In this document: piece by piece, positions 15,748 to 24,043 of the stretch | Numbering within the stretch: position 1 is the stretch's first letter | Layout of the letters: the number at the start of each line of letters is the position of its first letter | Assembly: GCF_001039045.1 (NCBI RefSeq) | Contig: NZ_LFEE01000038.1 | Span: 1 to 64,000, forward strand | Length of the DNA stretch: 64,000 nt | Source of the DNA: Lactiplantibacillus herbarum | GTDB taxonomy: Bacteria; Bacillota; Bacilli; Lactobacillales; Lactobacillaceae | Direction: 5' to 3' | Notes under the pieces: model-generated | Told to the model about the DNA's origin: nothing | The model's input: only the letters and a program-made list of their open reading frames with translations | Database searches by the model: none | Position numbers and translations under genes: made by a program

Positions 15748-16311
15748 CTACCGTCGCTGAATCAGCGCCTGCGTTGTAGCATTTTGGAACGTAGCAATCA
15801 GATCATGGATGGTCGTTAACGACTCTGTTTGACCTGTCAGTAACCATTCGCGCCAAATCGTATAAACGCCGGCACTCATAAATTTCGTCCAGTATTTCAA
15901 CTGAACGGGTGCTAAGCCAGTATCACTCATCGTGGCACGATAAAAATCCGCCATATTTTCATTGAAGATCTGTCGGATCACAAATTCAAACCCACGTTGT
16001 TCAGCCAATTGCATCGTGGGGGCAAAATCAGCAAAAAAGCCCCCAATAGCGGTTAACTTCTGGTCCGCATCAACATGTTCCAGGACTTCTTGAAACCGCG
16101 CATGAATCGCTGGCTCAAAATAGGCCGTCAGCAATTCTTCAAGACTGTTGAAGTTGCGATAAAATGCCATCCGACTGACACCTGCTCGTTTAACAACCTG
16201 CGTCACCGTAATCGTATTGAGATCGTGCGTTGCTAATAATTGCAGTAACGCTGTGGTGAGGTAAGTCTGTGAATCCCTTTTGATCGACTGTGCATGATTA
16301 GTCGCTGCCAT
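15748..16311 (-). CDS. TetR/AcrR-family regulator
   Basis: 187 aa. N-terminal TetR helix-turn-helix at about residues 15-60 (LNTITVTQVVKRAGVSRMAF then YRNFNSLEELLTAYF), followed by a helical ligand domain. ATG behind AGGAGGAATTGTT. It is divergent from the reductase gene at 16442; a GTTACA-AG-TGTAAC dyad sits just downstream of that gene's -10, so it likely represses the reductase. Ligand unknown. Confidence 0.92.
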   Translation of the reverse strand: MAATNHAQSIKRDSQTYLTTALLQLLATHDLNTITVTQVVKRAGVSRMAFYRNFNSLEELLTAYFEPAIHARFQEVLEHVDADQKLTAIGGFFADFAPTMQLAEQRGFEFVIRQIFNENMADFYRATMSDTGLAPVQLKYWTKFMSAGVYTIWREWLLTGQTESLTTIHDLIATFQNATTQALIQRR

Positions 16312-16350
16312 AACAATTCCTCCATTCTGTCACAGATGCTACGTTACCGC

Positions 16351-16405
16351 TTGTATCTGATATACGCCCATTGTAAGATACTGGTACAGACGTTACAAGT
16401 GTAAC
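16351..16405 (+). promoter_or_regulatory. Reductase promoter and TetR operator
   Basis: -35 TTGTAT (16351-16356), 17-base spacer, -10 TAAGAT (16374-16379). The dyad GTTACA-AG-TGTAAC (16392-16405) covers the expected transcription start, a blocking position for the divergent TetR protein. Confidence 0.6.
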
Positions 16406-16441
16406 AGAAAAAATAATCAACATTTATGGAGGTTCATTGTT

Positions 16442-17497
16442 ATGAAAAACACAGCAAAACAATTGGTCGTCGTCACCGGTGGTAGTGGCTTTATTGCCAT
16501 TCATATCATCTTACAGTTATTACAACAAGGCTACGCTGTTCGAGCAACCGTCCGTTCTACGGATAAAGCCGCTGTTATTAAAGAAATGCTGACTAACGGT
16601 GGTATCACTGATTTTAGTGATTTTGACGTGATGGTCGCAGATTTAGCTGCAGATGATAACTGGGCCAACGTCATGTCCGGCGCCACTTACACAATCGACG
16701 TGGCCTCACCTACGCCTAAACTCAACTTTAAGAACAAGGCCGAGATGATCCGTCCCGCTGTCGAGGGCGTTCGCCGTGTCCTGACTGCTAGCCGCGATGC
16801 TGGCGTTAAACGAGTGGTGCTAACTTCAGCTTACGGTGCCGTTTTTGCGGGTCATGCCAATCGCACCACCCCGTACACGGAAGAAGACTGGTCTGACCTC
16901 AATTGGAAAGCCATCCACCCTTATCAAGAATCGAAGACCCGTGCAGAATTAGCCGCTTGGGATTTCATCAAAAATGAAGGAAATGGGTTAGAAATGGCGG
17001 CCGTTAATCCAGTTGCCGTTATGGGACCCGTATTATCTGCCAAATATTCGCATTCCAACGTCCAAATTCAACAATTCTTACAAGGTGATGTCAAGGCGGT
17101 ACCAAAAGTAGATTCTGGTTACGTGGATGTCCGTGACGTTGCCAGCCTACACCTCTTAGCCATGACATCGCCAAAGGCTAATGGTCAACGATTCTTAGCA
17201 ACTACCGGTGAAACTTTATCAATGCTAGACGTGGCCGATGTTCTTCGTCAAAACTTCCCAGCATTTGCCAGCAAACTACCCACCAAAACGTTGCCGAATG
17301 CCGTGGTTAAATTAGCAGCCAAAACACAACCACAATTACGAATGGTCGCTTCATTAGTAGGCACTTACGCAGAGACTAGCAACCAAAAGGCCCAATCATT
17401 ATTAGATTGGCATCCGCGCTCAGCAGCCGATTCGATTATCTCAACAGCTCAATCTATGATTGGCTTGGGCCTTGTCACAACACCAGAACACGCCTAG
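16442..17497 (+). CDS. NAD(P)-dependent epimerase/reductase (dihydroflavonol-reductase-like extended SDR)
   Basis: 351 aa. Cofactor motif TGGSGFIAIHI at about 13-23 (the usual GxxGxxG has Ala at the last Gly), RATVRSTDKA for NADP, and the catalytic Y-x3-K as YQESK at about 161-165 after VVLTSAYGAV. This is the layout of plant-type DFR/CCR-like reductases common in lactobacilli, which reduce aldehydes or ketones. ATG behind TGGAGGTTC. Paired with the divergent TetR regulator. The replaced Gly in the cofactor loop is a mild oddity. Confidence 0.9.
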   Translation: MKNTAKQLVVVTGGSGFIAIHIILQLLQQGYAVRATVRSTDKAAVIKEMLTNGGITDFSDFDVMVADLAADDNWANVMSGATYTIDVASPTPKLNFKNKAEMIRPAVEGVRRVLTASRDAGVKRVVLTSAYGAVFAGHANRTTPYTEEDWSDLNWKAIHPYQESKTRAELAAWDFIKNEGNGLEMAAVNPVAVMGPVLSAKYSHSNVQIQQFLQGDVKAVPKVDSGYVDVRDVASLHLLAMTSPKANGQRFLATTGETLSMLDVADVLRQNFPAFASKLPTKTLPNAVVKLAAKTQPQLRMVASLVGTYAETSNQKAQSLLDWHPRSAADSIISTAQSMIGLGLVTTPEHA

Positions 17498-17543
17498 TTT
17501 TATCGTAGCCAAGACTTTCAATAATTGTAATGAAACCGCAAAT

Positions 17544-17593
17544 AAATACCGTGTTACCCAGAGTGAGATTTCACTTTTGGTAACACGGTATTT
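17544..17593. terminator. Strong bidirectional terminator between convergent genes
   Basis: Perfect 15-bp arms AAATACCGTGTTACC (17544-17558) and its complement (17579-17593) with an inner AGTGA/TCACT pair. It separates the reductase from the convergent aldo-keto reductase. Confidence 0.88.
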
Positions 17594-17618
17594 TGCTGTT
17601 TATTCATGGTGCCTGTCA

Positions 17619-18572
17619 TTAAGGTAAATCATTCCCAGCTGCAAAGTAAACGTCGTACCATTCTTGCCGTGTCAATGTCACACCAGCTCCTGCAATGCTC
17701 TCCGTTAAATGTTGTGGATTCATTGAACCCAGAATGACTTGCATGCGTGCTGGATGACGTAAGATCCACGCCGTTGCGATCGCATTCTTAGTCACTTGAT
17801 ACTTATCCGCTAATTTTTGTAGCTCTGCGTTGAGCTTTGGAAACTTCGGATTATCGATAAAGGTCCCTGCAAACATACCATATTGGTATGGTGACCACGT
17901 TTGGATGGTCATGTGCTGCCGCCGTGAGTATTCAATAACTTCGCCATCGCGGTTCAGGCTAGCATCATCCTGCATATTGGTGTGCATACCGAACTGAATA
18001 GGCCCCGTATGCATCACGCCAAATTGCAATTGATTGATCATCAGTTTCTGACTGACCGCATCCTGCAACATGCTGACCTGCATTGGGTTGAAGTTGGAAA
18101 CGCCAAAGTGACGCACCTTACCCGCAGTTTGAAGTTCATCAAACGCAGCGGCGACTTCCCCTAAGTCCATCAAAGGATCCGGACGATGTAGTAGAAACGT
18201 ATCCAAATAATCGATCTGCATCCGTTCAAGAATCTTGTCAACCGTCGTCAGCAGATGCTGCTTAGAAAAGTCGTAGCGTTTACCAAAGACAAGGTCACCG
18301 GAACTCCGCTGCGGATCTAACACAATGCCGCCCTTAGACTGAATATAAAAGTCATCGCGTTTCAAACTAGACTGTTTGAGCGCCTGTCCGAAGATTCGTT
18401 CTGACTCACCATTACCATAGATATCTGCTGAATCTATATAGTTAACGCCTTGATCATGCACCGTTTCCAATACATTGGCTGCGGCCTTAGAATCAAGTCG
18501 AACCATCCGCATAATCCCTAACGCCACCGCGGACGCTTTTAACTGGCTATTGCCTAACTGAATCGTTTGCAT
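17619..18572 (-). CDS. Aldo/keto reductase
   Basis: 317 aa from the ATG at 18572, eleven bases after AAGGAG. An upstream GTG at 18584 overlaps that ribosome site and is rejected. The AKR catalytic tetrad is visible: Asp and Tyr in VNYIDSADIYGNGESE, Lys in YIQSKGG, and His in TFLLHRPD. NADPH-binding residues near the end are in WILRHPARMQVILGSMNPQ. It is a TIM-barrel enzyme reducing carbonyls in the cytosol, closest in look to YdhF-type enzymes. Monocistronic; shares a bidirectional terminator with the reductase. Confidence 0.93.
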   Translation of the reverse strand: MQTIQLGNSQLKASAVALGIMRMVRLDSKAAANVLETVHDQGVNYIDSADIYGNGESERIFGQALKQSSLKRDDFYIQSKGGIVLDPQRSSGDLVFGKRYDFSKQHLLTTVDKILERMQIDYLDTFLLHRPDPLMDLGEVAAAFDELQTAGKVRHFGVSNFNPMQVSMLQDAVSQKLMINQLQFGVMHTGPIQFGMHTNMQDDASLNRDGEVIEYSRRQHMTIQTWSPYQYGMFAGTFIDNPKFPKLNAELQKLADKYQVTKNAIATAWILRHPARMQVILGSMNPQHLTESIAGAGVTLTRQEWYDVYFAAGNDLP

Positions 18573-18812
18573 CACTGATCGCACTCCTTAAAAATTGCTA
18601 TTGAGACTGCTTACCAACATTACTATAGGCGCTAACGTTAATGATTAGTTAAAGCACCCCTTGAACGCTGCCGGCACACAAACATTTGACCTTCCTTTAA
18701 CAGGCTAATACCAAGATTTCGGCCAGTTTGATCAGTGACTATCCCATCCCCTTTTTCCAGCCACTGGTGCTCATTAATTCACGCTCCATATTGATCAATA
18801 GTTCAATCTATC

Positions 18813-18858
18813 AAAAAACGCACCGTAACGGGGTAATCATCCTCGTTACAGCGCGTTT
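18813..18858 (-). terminator. Terminator of the DHA2 efflux gene
   Basis: AAACGC-ACC-GTAACG and CGTTAC-AGC-GCGTTT form a long stem; six T follow on the minus strand. It lies 13 bases past the stop. Confidence 0.82.
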
Positions 18859-18870
18859 ATTATTAAACAA

Positions 18871-20346
18871 TTATTTATTAGCTTTCATCTTATTAGTTAA
18901 CAGTAACGTTGGCAGAATAATAATCAGTGCCGCAACCGAAACCATCAGAAAGCCTTGCTGGAACGCCGCGGTCCGAATTGCTTCCAGATGCGTCGTCGTA
19001 AAGGCTTGCAAGTGTGCCGCACTGACGTTAAAGTGACCAGCCTTTAGTTGCTGTTCAAATATCTTCACCTGTTGATTCGAGTACGCCGTCACGGCCGTGG
19101 TAATTAGTGCTGAACCGAAAGCACTCCCGATATTTTGAATAATTCGTGTGCCAATCGTGGCTGCCGGAATTTGATTTGATCGCATACCCGTATAAGCGTC
19201 AGCCATCAGTGGCATCAAGATTCCACCGGCACCGATACCACGTACGAATAGAATCACGCCAATCAGCCAGTATGACGTGTGCTGATCAAACCAAAAGAAC
19301 GGAATCGTCCCAATGAAGGTAATTAGAACACTGACTAGTACCACGTATTTAGCACCGATACGGTCAGTTAACTTTCCTGTCTGTGACCGTGAAACCAGCA
19401 TTCCTAACCCTTGTGGCAACAGGGCCAAGGCTGACGTGATGACGCTCATACTACGGACATTTTGGAAATATAATGGTAGCAACAGCATCGCCCCATTGAG
19501 GACCGTTCCAGCAATGAATAGTCCCAAACCGGCCCCATCGAATGAAGCAAACTTAAACAAGCTTGGTGGCAAGACGGCCTTTTCACGTCTTAATAAAGCC
19601 CAGCCGATGTAAGCAATCAGAGCCACAACCCCTAAGACAATCGTCACAATACTCGTCTGATTATTGAAGCTATCACTGTGAGCAGCGTTGACCATCCCAT
19701 AAATAATGCTGCTTGAAGATATGATCAATAACAGAATCCCCACGTAATCCATCTTAGCCTTACGATCTTGAGCTGGATAATGCGGCATTTTCCACATGAT
19801 TAAAATAATTGAAATCAGAACAACGGGTACGTTGATCCAGAAGATCCAGTGCCACGATGCAAATTTGATGATAATCCCACCAATCACGGGTCCCACTAAT
19901 GGCCCTAGAATCATCGGTAGACCAACCGTTGCCATCATTTGACCCATTACTTCGGCACCAGCCGTTTGAACTAATAACGTTGTTAGCAATGGCATAATCA
20001 AGCCACCAGCAAATCCTTGAACCAACCGCGCTACGATCAACATTTGAATACTAGTCGACATAGCCGCAAAAACTGATCCGATACCGAAGAGCACCTCACC
20101 AGCTAAGAAGACGTACTTACCGTCGAACTTATTGAGTAACCAACTAGAGAACGGCACGGCTACCCCAGTCGCTAATAAGTAACAAGTGACGGTCCACTGA
20201 ACGGTCGTCACACTACTGTGAAAGCTCGACACCAAGTTATTGATGGCGATGTTGATCATTGTTGAATCCAGTAACGGTGCCATGGCACCGAAGACAACCA
20301 CCCAAGCAATTGTCATCGTTGATTTAGATATTTTGTTCGTTTGCAT
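18871..20346 (-). CDS. MFS DHA2 multidrug efflux transporter (EmrB/QacA/LmrB type)
   Basis: 491 aa with about 14 hydrophobic segments. Diagnostic for DHA2: LDSTMINIAINNLVSSF in TM1, LLNKFDGKYVFLAGEVLFG (motif A), and LPMILGPLVGPVIGGIIIKF followed by HWIFWINVPV (motif C region). It exports hydrophobic drugs or dyes using the proton gradient. ATG behind GGGAGGATAAT. Divergent from the TetR gene at 20468; two near-identical 24-bp operators flank the shared promoter. On the minus strand a TTGACT / TATTAT promoter (16-base gap) lies at 20396-20423. Confidence 0.93.
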   Translation of the reverse strand: MQTNKISKSTMTIAWVVVFGAMAPLLDSTMINIAINNLVSSFHSSVTTVQWTVTCYLLATGVAVPFSSWLLNKFDGKYVFLAGEVLFGIGSVFAAMSTSIQMLIVARLVQGFAGGLIMPLLTTLLVQTAGAEVMGQMMATVGLPMILGPLVGPVIGGIIIKFASWHWIFWINVPVVLISIILIMWKMPHYPAQDRKAKMDYVGILLLIISSSSIIYGMVNAAHSDSFNNQTSIVTIVLGVVALIAYIGWALLRREKAVLPPSLFKFASFDGAGLGLFIAGTVLNGAMLLLPLYFQNVRSMSVITSALALLPQGLGMLVSRSQTGKLTDRIGAKYVVLVSVLITFIGTIPFFWFDQHTSYWLIGVILFVRGIGAGGILMPLMADAYTGMRSNQIPAATIGTRIIQNIGSAFGSALITTAVTAYSNQQVKIFEQQLKAGHFNVSAAHLQAFTTTHLEAIRTAAFQQGFLMVSVAALIIILPTLLLTNKMKANK

Positions 20347-20360
20347 ATTATCCTCCCATT

Positions 20361-20384
20361 TAAGAAACCAAAAGTATCTTATTT
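20361..20384. promoter_or_regulatory. TetR operator copy 1
   Basis: 24 bases: TAAGAAAC, two variable bases, AAAGTATCTTATTT. It contains an imperfect dyad (TAAGAAACNN against AAGTATCTTA, 8-9 of 10 pairs). It is repeated at 20424-20447 with 22 of 24 identical bases. Confidence 0.75.
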
Positions 20385-20395
20385 ACATAACTGGT

Positions 20396-20423
20396 ATAAT
20401 ACGCTATATCAGGATAAAGTCAA
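20396..20423 (-). promoter_or_regulatory. Promoter of the DHA2 efflux gene
   Basis: Minus-strand TTGACT (20423-20418), 16-base spacer, TATTAT (20401-20396). It lies between the two TetR operator copies. Confidence 0.6.
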
Positions 20424-20447
20424 TAAGAAACTTAAAGTATCTTATTT
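20424..20447. promoter_or_regulatory. TetR operator copy 2
   Basis: Second copy of the 24-bp element, differing from copy 1 only in the two central bases. It ends seven bases before the TetR ribosome site, so binding here would also repress the regulator's own gene. Confidence 0.75.
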
Positions 20448-20467
20448 TTTTAAAGGAGTTCTTTTTT

Positions 20468-21076
20468 ATGACCAAAACGCGACGCCGGGGGGCAGAATTA
20501 GAAGCTGCTATTTATCAGGCAACCCGTGATATTTTATCTCAAGATGGTTTAACTCAATTAACGTTTGCTAACGTCGCTGAACTAGCTGGCACTAGTAAAC
20601 CCGTTATTTATCGCCGGTGGAACTCCCCACTTGAACTAGCAATGATGGCGATTCAGGATAAGATCAAAATGGATAACCACGGACAATTAGACCAACTGGA
20701 ATTAACCGGAAAGAGCTTAAGCGAAGATCTTTTTCAAACTTTCAAACGTCTCACTGTTAGTATCAATACGTTCAATCAAACGTTTATGGTCACGTGGATG
20801 CATAACTTGACCGCTACCGACAGTGAAAATGTCCAGAACGTCTTAAAGGCCGCTAAAAAAATCGACATTAATGCAATTAATCGAGCTGTTCAACGGGCAC
20901 AAGAGCGCGGTGAGCTTGGAGCAGGAGATCTTCCAATTGACCTGAAATTAATGCCGTTCGACTGGCTGCGTTACCGGGTCTTCGCCAACGAACAAGTTGA
21001 CGATGCGATGATCAACACCCTCGTCGATGGTTTACTGGTACCCGCCTATCAGCACGCACTCCCAACAACTAATTAA
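20468..21076 (+). CDS. TetR/AcrR-family regulator of the efflux pump
   Basis: 202 aa from the ATG at 20468 (MTKTRRRGAELEAAIY) behind AAAGGAG; earlier in-frame codons run into the divergent gene and lack a ribosome site. HTH at about residues 25-60 (LTQLTFANVAELAGTSKPVI, then YRRWNSPLELAMMAI). The C-terminal helices resemble the TetR_C domain with a DLPIDLKLMPFDWLRYR segment. Two matching 24-bp operators lie between it and the pump, supporting joint auto- and pump repression. Confidence 0.93.
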   Translation: MTKTRRRGAELEAAIYQATRDILSQDGLTQLTFANVAELAGTSKPVIYRRWNSPLELAMMAIQDKIKMDNHGQLDQLELTGKSLSEDLFQTFKRLTVSINTFNQTFMVTWMHNLTATDSENVQNVLKAAKKIDINAINRAVQRAQERGELGAGDLPIDLKLMPFDWLRYRVFANEQVDDAMINTLVDGLLVPAYQHALPTTN

Positions 21077-21106
21077 CTTAATAGAAACGGCTGTCAAAAA
21101 GCAGTC

Positions 21107-21155
21107 CATAAAAATCCCCACCCAAGTAATCAAATTCAATCACTTGGGTGGGGAT
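21107..21155 (-). terminator. Terminator of fhuD
   Basis: ATCCCCACCCAAGT (21114-21127) pairs perfectly with ACTTGGGTGGGGAT (21142-21155). A T run follows on the minus strand, 54 bases past the fhuD stop. Confidence 0.82.
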
Positions 21156-21208
21156 ATGCAGTTCATCTAAAACATTAAAATCATTATCGTTATGTGGTTA
21201 TATAAATG

Positions 21209-22132
21209 CTATTTTACTAAGTCCTTTTGAACCATGTCGATCATCTGCGTGTAGGCAATTGGTCCTGAATACTGCCAACTGCTAGTATCACCATATTGGT
21301 AGAGGTGCTTGTTCTTAACCGCTTTGATGTTGGTCCACAGTGAGTTCTTGAAGAGGTCGGCCCCTTTTTGACTGTTTACTAGGAAAATATCATCCGCATC
21401 TAACTTAGCTAGTTTTTCGAGGGAAACGGCTGACCAATCGGCCGTCGCTGATTTTGAAACTTCTTTAACTAAGCTGGGTTCGCCTAATTGCAAGTCGTTA
21501 TAGAGTAATGACCCACTCGCTGAATGGTCATTGACCATGTACGCCGTATTGTTGGTTACCCATAGTACGGCAACTTTAGGTTGGCCCACTTTTTTCAACT
21601 GACGACGTGCTTTCTTGACCTTTTTATCGTACTTAACTAAGACGCGTTTACCCTTAGCCGTCTTGTTAACGGCCTTAGCAACGTCTAAGAAAGTCGTCCG
21701 CCAGCTAACATTCGTTCCGTTTTTAACCACATATGTAGGCGCAATCTTGTTATATTGGGCATACTTTCCGTTAGCAACCGCACTATTCGTCCCCATTAAG
21801 ATCAAATCTGGTTTAGCCTTAGTGACCGCTTCGTAAGGTAACGAGTAATCGATCAATGGAACCCCTTTGAGCTGCTTTTTCAGGTAAGATTGGGTACCGC
21901 TTCCATTTTTTACCGACCATTGAACGACTGGCTTAATGCCTAACGCAACCAAATCATCTTCCAGATAACTCCCAATCACCCGTTTTGGATGTTCAGGAAG
22001 CTTAACTTGATGTTTCATCTGATCGGTCCGCATCACCGTCGTACTCGTCTTCTTGGTTCCACACGCACCTAATAGTAGCGTACATGCTAATCCAATCACC
22101 ATTCCAGTTCTCACTACTTGCCAATGTTTCAC
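21209..22132 (-). CDS. fhuD: Iron-siderophore ABC transporter substrate-binding lipoprotein
   Basis: 307 aa from the GTG at 22132, nine bases after GGAGG; a TTG at 22156 would overlap that ribosome site. Signal peptide with lipobox LLLGAC, so Cys24 is lipidated and the protein is anchored outside the membrane. The fold is class III binding protein: HPKRVIGSYLEDDLVALGIK near the start, YEAVTKAKPDLILMG, and a long central helix with VVKNGTNVSWRTTF. It delivers an iron chelate to the FhuBG channel. It is divergent from fhuCBG, an arrangement that lets one control region serve both. The ligand (hydroxamate, catecholate, citrate or haem) is not readable. Confidence 0.88.
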   Translation of the reverse strand: MKHWQVVRTGMVIGLACTLLLGACGTKKTSTTVMRTDQMKHQVKLPEHPKRVIGSYLEDDLVALGIKPVVQWSVKNGSGTQSYLKKQLKGVPLIDYSLPYEAVTKAKPDLILMGTNSAVANGKYAQYNKIAPTYVVKNGTNVSWRTTFLDVAKAVNKTAKGKRVLVKYDKKVKKARRQLKKVGQPKVAVLWVTNNTAYMVNDHSASGSLLYNDLQLGEPSLVKEVSKSATADWSAVSLEKLAKLDADDIFLVNSQKGADLFKNSLWTNIKAVKNKHLYQYGDTSSWQYSGPIAYTQMIDMVQKDLVK

Positions 22133-22170
22133 AATCTGTTGCCTCCACTTTCTCAATGTCTCTATATAAG

Positions 22171-22200
22171 ATTATTGTCAGCGACCCTATCAATTGTCAA
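22171..22200 (-). promoter_or_regulatory. Putative fhuD promoter in the divergent control region
   Basis: Minus-strand TTGACA (22200-22195), 18-base spacer, AATAAT (22176-22171). A plus-strand TTGTCA (22194-22199) overlaps it and could be the -35 for fhuC. I found no canonical Fur box between 22133 and 22253. Confidence 0.45.
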
Positions 22201-22253
22201 TGAAAACATTTAAGATAGAAATATTACATCATTTATAGAAAGGACCATTTCGC

Positions 22254-23048
22254 GTGAATCTCATTGAAACCCAAGCTGTCAGCATTGGTTACGCTGACAA
22301 AACGATCATCGATAACCTCTCCATTAACATTCCACAAGGGCAGATCACGACCCTAATTGGTCCTAGTGGGAGCGGCAAGTCGACCCTCATCCGGGCACTT
22401 GCGCACCTATTAAAACCGACAACCGGTGTCATTTTACTCGATCAAGAAAACATTCAAGCAATCAAAACTAAAACGTTAGCTAAGAAGATGGCCGTCCTAC
22501 CACAGACGAACCAAACTGCTAATGACCTGAGTGTTGAAGAACTAGTTAGTTTTGGCCGCTTACCTTACCGGCGCCCCTTAGCTGGCTTAACGACTACCGA
22601 CCACGAAAAGATTGAGTGGGCTTTGACGCAGGCAAGTTTGCAAGCGCTTCGCCACCGTACCCTCAGCACGCTTTCCGGTGGACAACGGCAACGCGCCTGG
22701 ATTGCGATGGCAATTGCTCAGGATACCGAAACGATTATCTTAGACGAACCAACCACCTACTTAGATTTGACGCATCAGTTAGACGTGATGCTACTGGTCA
22801 AACGTTTGAACGAACAGTCGCACCGCACAATTATTATGGCATTGCATGATTTGAACCATGCCGCGCGTTTTTCAGATCACTTAATTGCCATTAAAAAGGG
22901 CCAAGTTAAAGCCCAAGGCAGCGTCAAAGACGTGATGACAGCGGAAAATCTAAAGGCCATCTTCAACATCAACGCAACACTGGTTGACTATCAAGGAACA
23001 CCGTTGATCTTGACCTATGATCACTACCAAGAGGATCAGCAGTCATGA
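22254..23048 (+). CDS. fhuC: Iron-chelate ABC transporter ATPase
   Basis: 264 aa. Walker A GPSGSGKST at 36-44, Q-loop VLPQTNQ, signature LSGGQRQR at about 141, Walker B TIILDEPT, and the switch His in IIMALHDLNHAARFSDH, which is typical of the FepC/FhuC class. It powers import through FhuB and FhuG. GTG start behind AGAAAGGA. Its stop overlaps the fhuB start by four bases (ATGA), so the three genes are translated together. Confidence 0.94.
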   Translation: MNLIETQAVSIGYADKTIIDNLSINIPQGQITTLIGPSGSGKSTLIRALAHLLKPTTGVILLDQENIQAIKTKTLAKKMAVLPQTNQTANDLSVEELVSFGRLPYRRPLAGLTTTDHEKIEWALTQASLQALRHRTLSTLSGGQRQRAWIAMAIAQDTETIILDEPTTYLDLTHQLDVMLLVKRLNEQSHRTIIMALHDLNHAARFSDHLIAIKKGQVKAQGSVKDVMTAENLKAIFNINATLVDYQGTPLILTYDHYQEDQQS

Positions 23049-24043
23049 AAAATACCACTAAATTCACGAGTGCCTTGTTGTGCTGCAGTATCTTGCTGAT
23101 TTTCGTTATGTTACTTAGTTTACGTTTTGGGGCCGACCACATCGCTACGGCAACGGTCTGGAGCGCCCTCACTAATCCCCACGCTAGCGGGCTAGACCAA
23201 CAGATCATCCGCAGCATTCGGCTACCACGGGTCCTAGGTGCAGCGCTGATTGGTGCCGCTTTAGCTGGTAGTGGTGCCTTGATGCAAGGCGTCACCCGTA
23301 ATCCCTTGGCTGACTCTGGGCTCTTAGGGATTAACGCGGGTGCTGGATTAATGCTGACACTTTGCCTAGCCTTTTTCCCAAAACTCACCACTGTTCAAAC
23401 AACGTGGTGGGCCGTAGTCGGGGCTGCTATCAGTGCCTGTCTGATTTTCTGTATCAGTACAGCTCGCAACGTCCAGTTGAATCCTAGTACCCTAGTCTTA
23501 GCCGGAATTGCTATCAGTACACTGTTTACAGCCCTCAGTGAAGGCTTAGCGCTGGTCTTACAGTTGAAACAGGACTTGGCTTTTTGGTGCTTTGGCGGTC
23601 TCGGGGCCGTTAGCTGGTCTCAACTGAAATACTTGGGGCCCGCCCTGATTATTGGACTAGTACTGACACTATTATTATCATCACAATTAAATCTCGCTTA
23701 CTTAACCGATGACAACGCGAAGAGTCTCGGCAAGAGTTTGCCTTTATTACGTGGCCTGGCTTTAGGCTGTGTCATCATTCTTTCAGGGATTTCAGTTGCG
23801 TTGGTTGGAACCATCACCTTCGTTGGTTTGATGATTCCCCACATGTCCCGTTGGATCGTGGGTTCTGATTACCGTCGCAGTCTCCCAGTGACACTGTTAT
23901 TAGGGGCCACGTTGACGGTCAGTGCTGATTTAATTGCACGACTCGTCAATCCACCACATGAAACCCCATTTGGGATTATTATTTCGCTAATCGGAGTTCC
24001 ATGCTTTATCTACCTTGCCCGAAAGGAGTCGACGCACGCATGA
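23045..24043 (+). CDS. fhuB: Iron-chelate ABC transporter permease 1
   Basis: 332 aa, FecCD family, with about ten hydrophobic segments. Diagnostic stretches: RSIRLPRVLGAALIGAALAG, LMQGVTRNPLADSGLLGINA, and GTITFVGLMIPHMSRWIVG near the coupling-helix region. It forms the membrane channel with the next gene's product. ATGA overlaps on both sides couple it to fhuC and fhuG. Confidence 0.93.
   Translation: MKNTTKFTSALLCCSILLIFVMLLSLRFGADHIATATVWSALTNPHASGLDQQIIRSIRLPRVLGAALIGAALAGSGALMQGVTRNPLADSGLLGINAGAGLMLTLCLAFFPKLTTVQTTWWAVVGAAISACLIFCISTARNVQLNPSTLVLAGIAISTLFTALSEGLALVLQLKQDLAFWCFGGLGAVSWSQLKYLGPALIIGLVLTLLLSSQLNLAYLTDDNAKSLGKSLPLLRGLALGCVIILSGISVALVGTITFVGLMIPHMSRWIVGSDYRRSLPVTLLLGATLTVSADLIARLVNPPHETPFGIIISLIGVPCFIYLARKESTHA

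Noticed and set aside
18728-19036. Plus-strand 102-codon frame
   Set aside because: Antisense to the end of the efflux gene and crosses its terminator; no family pattern.
22133-22253. Possible Fur box in the fhu control region
   Set aside because: No 19-bp GATAATGATAATCATTATC-like dyad, only repeated TTGTCA hexamers that fit promoter elements.
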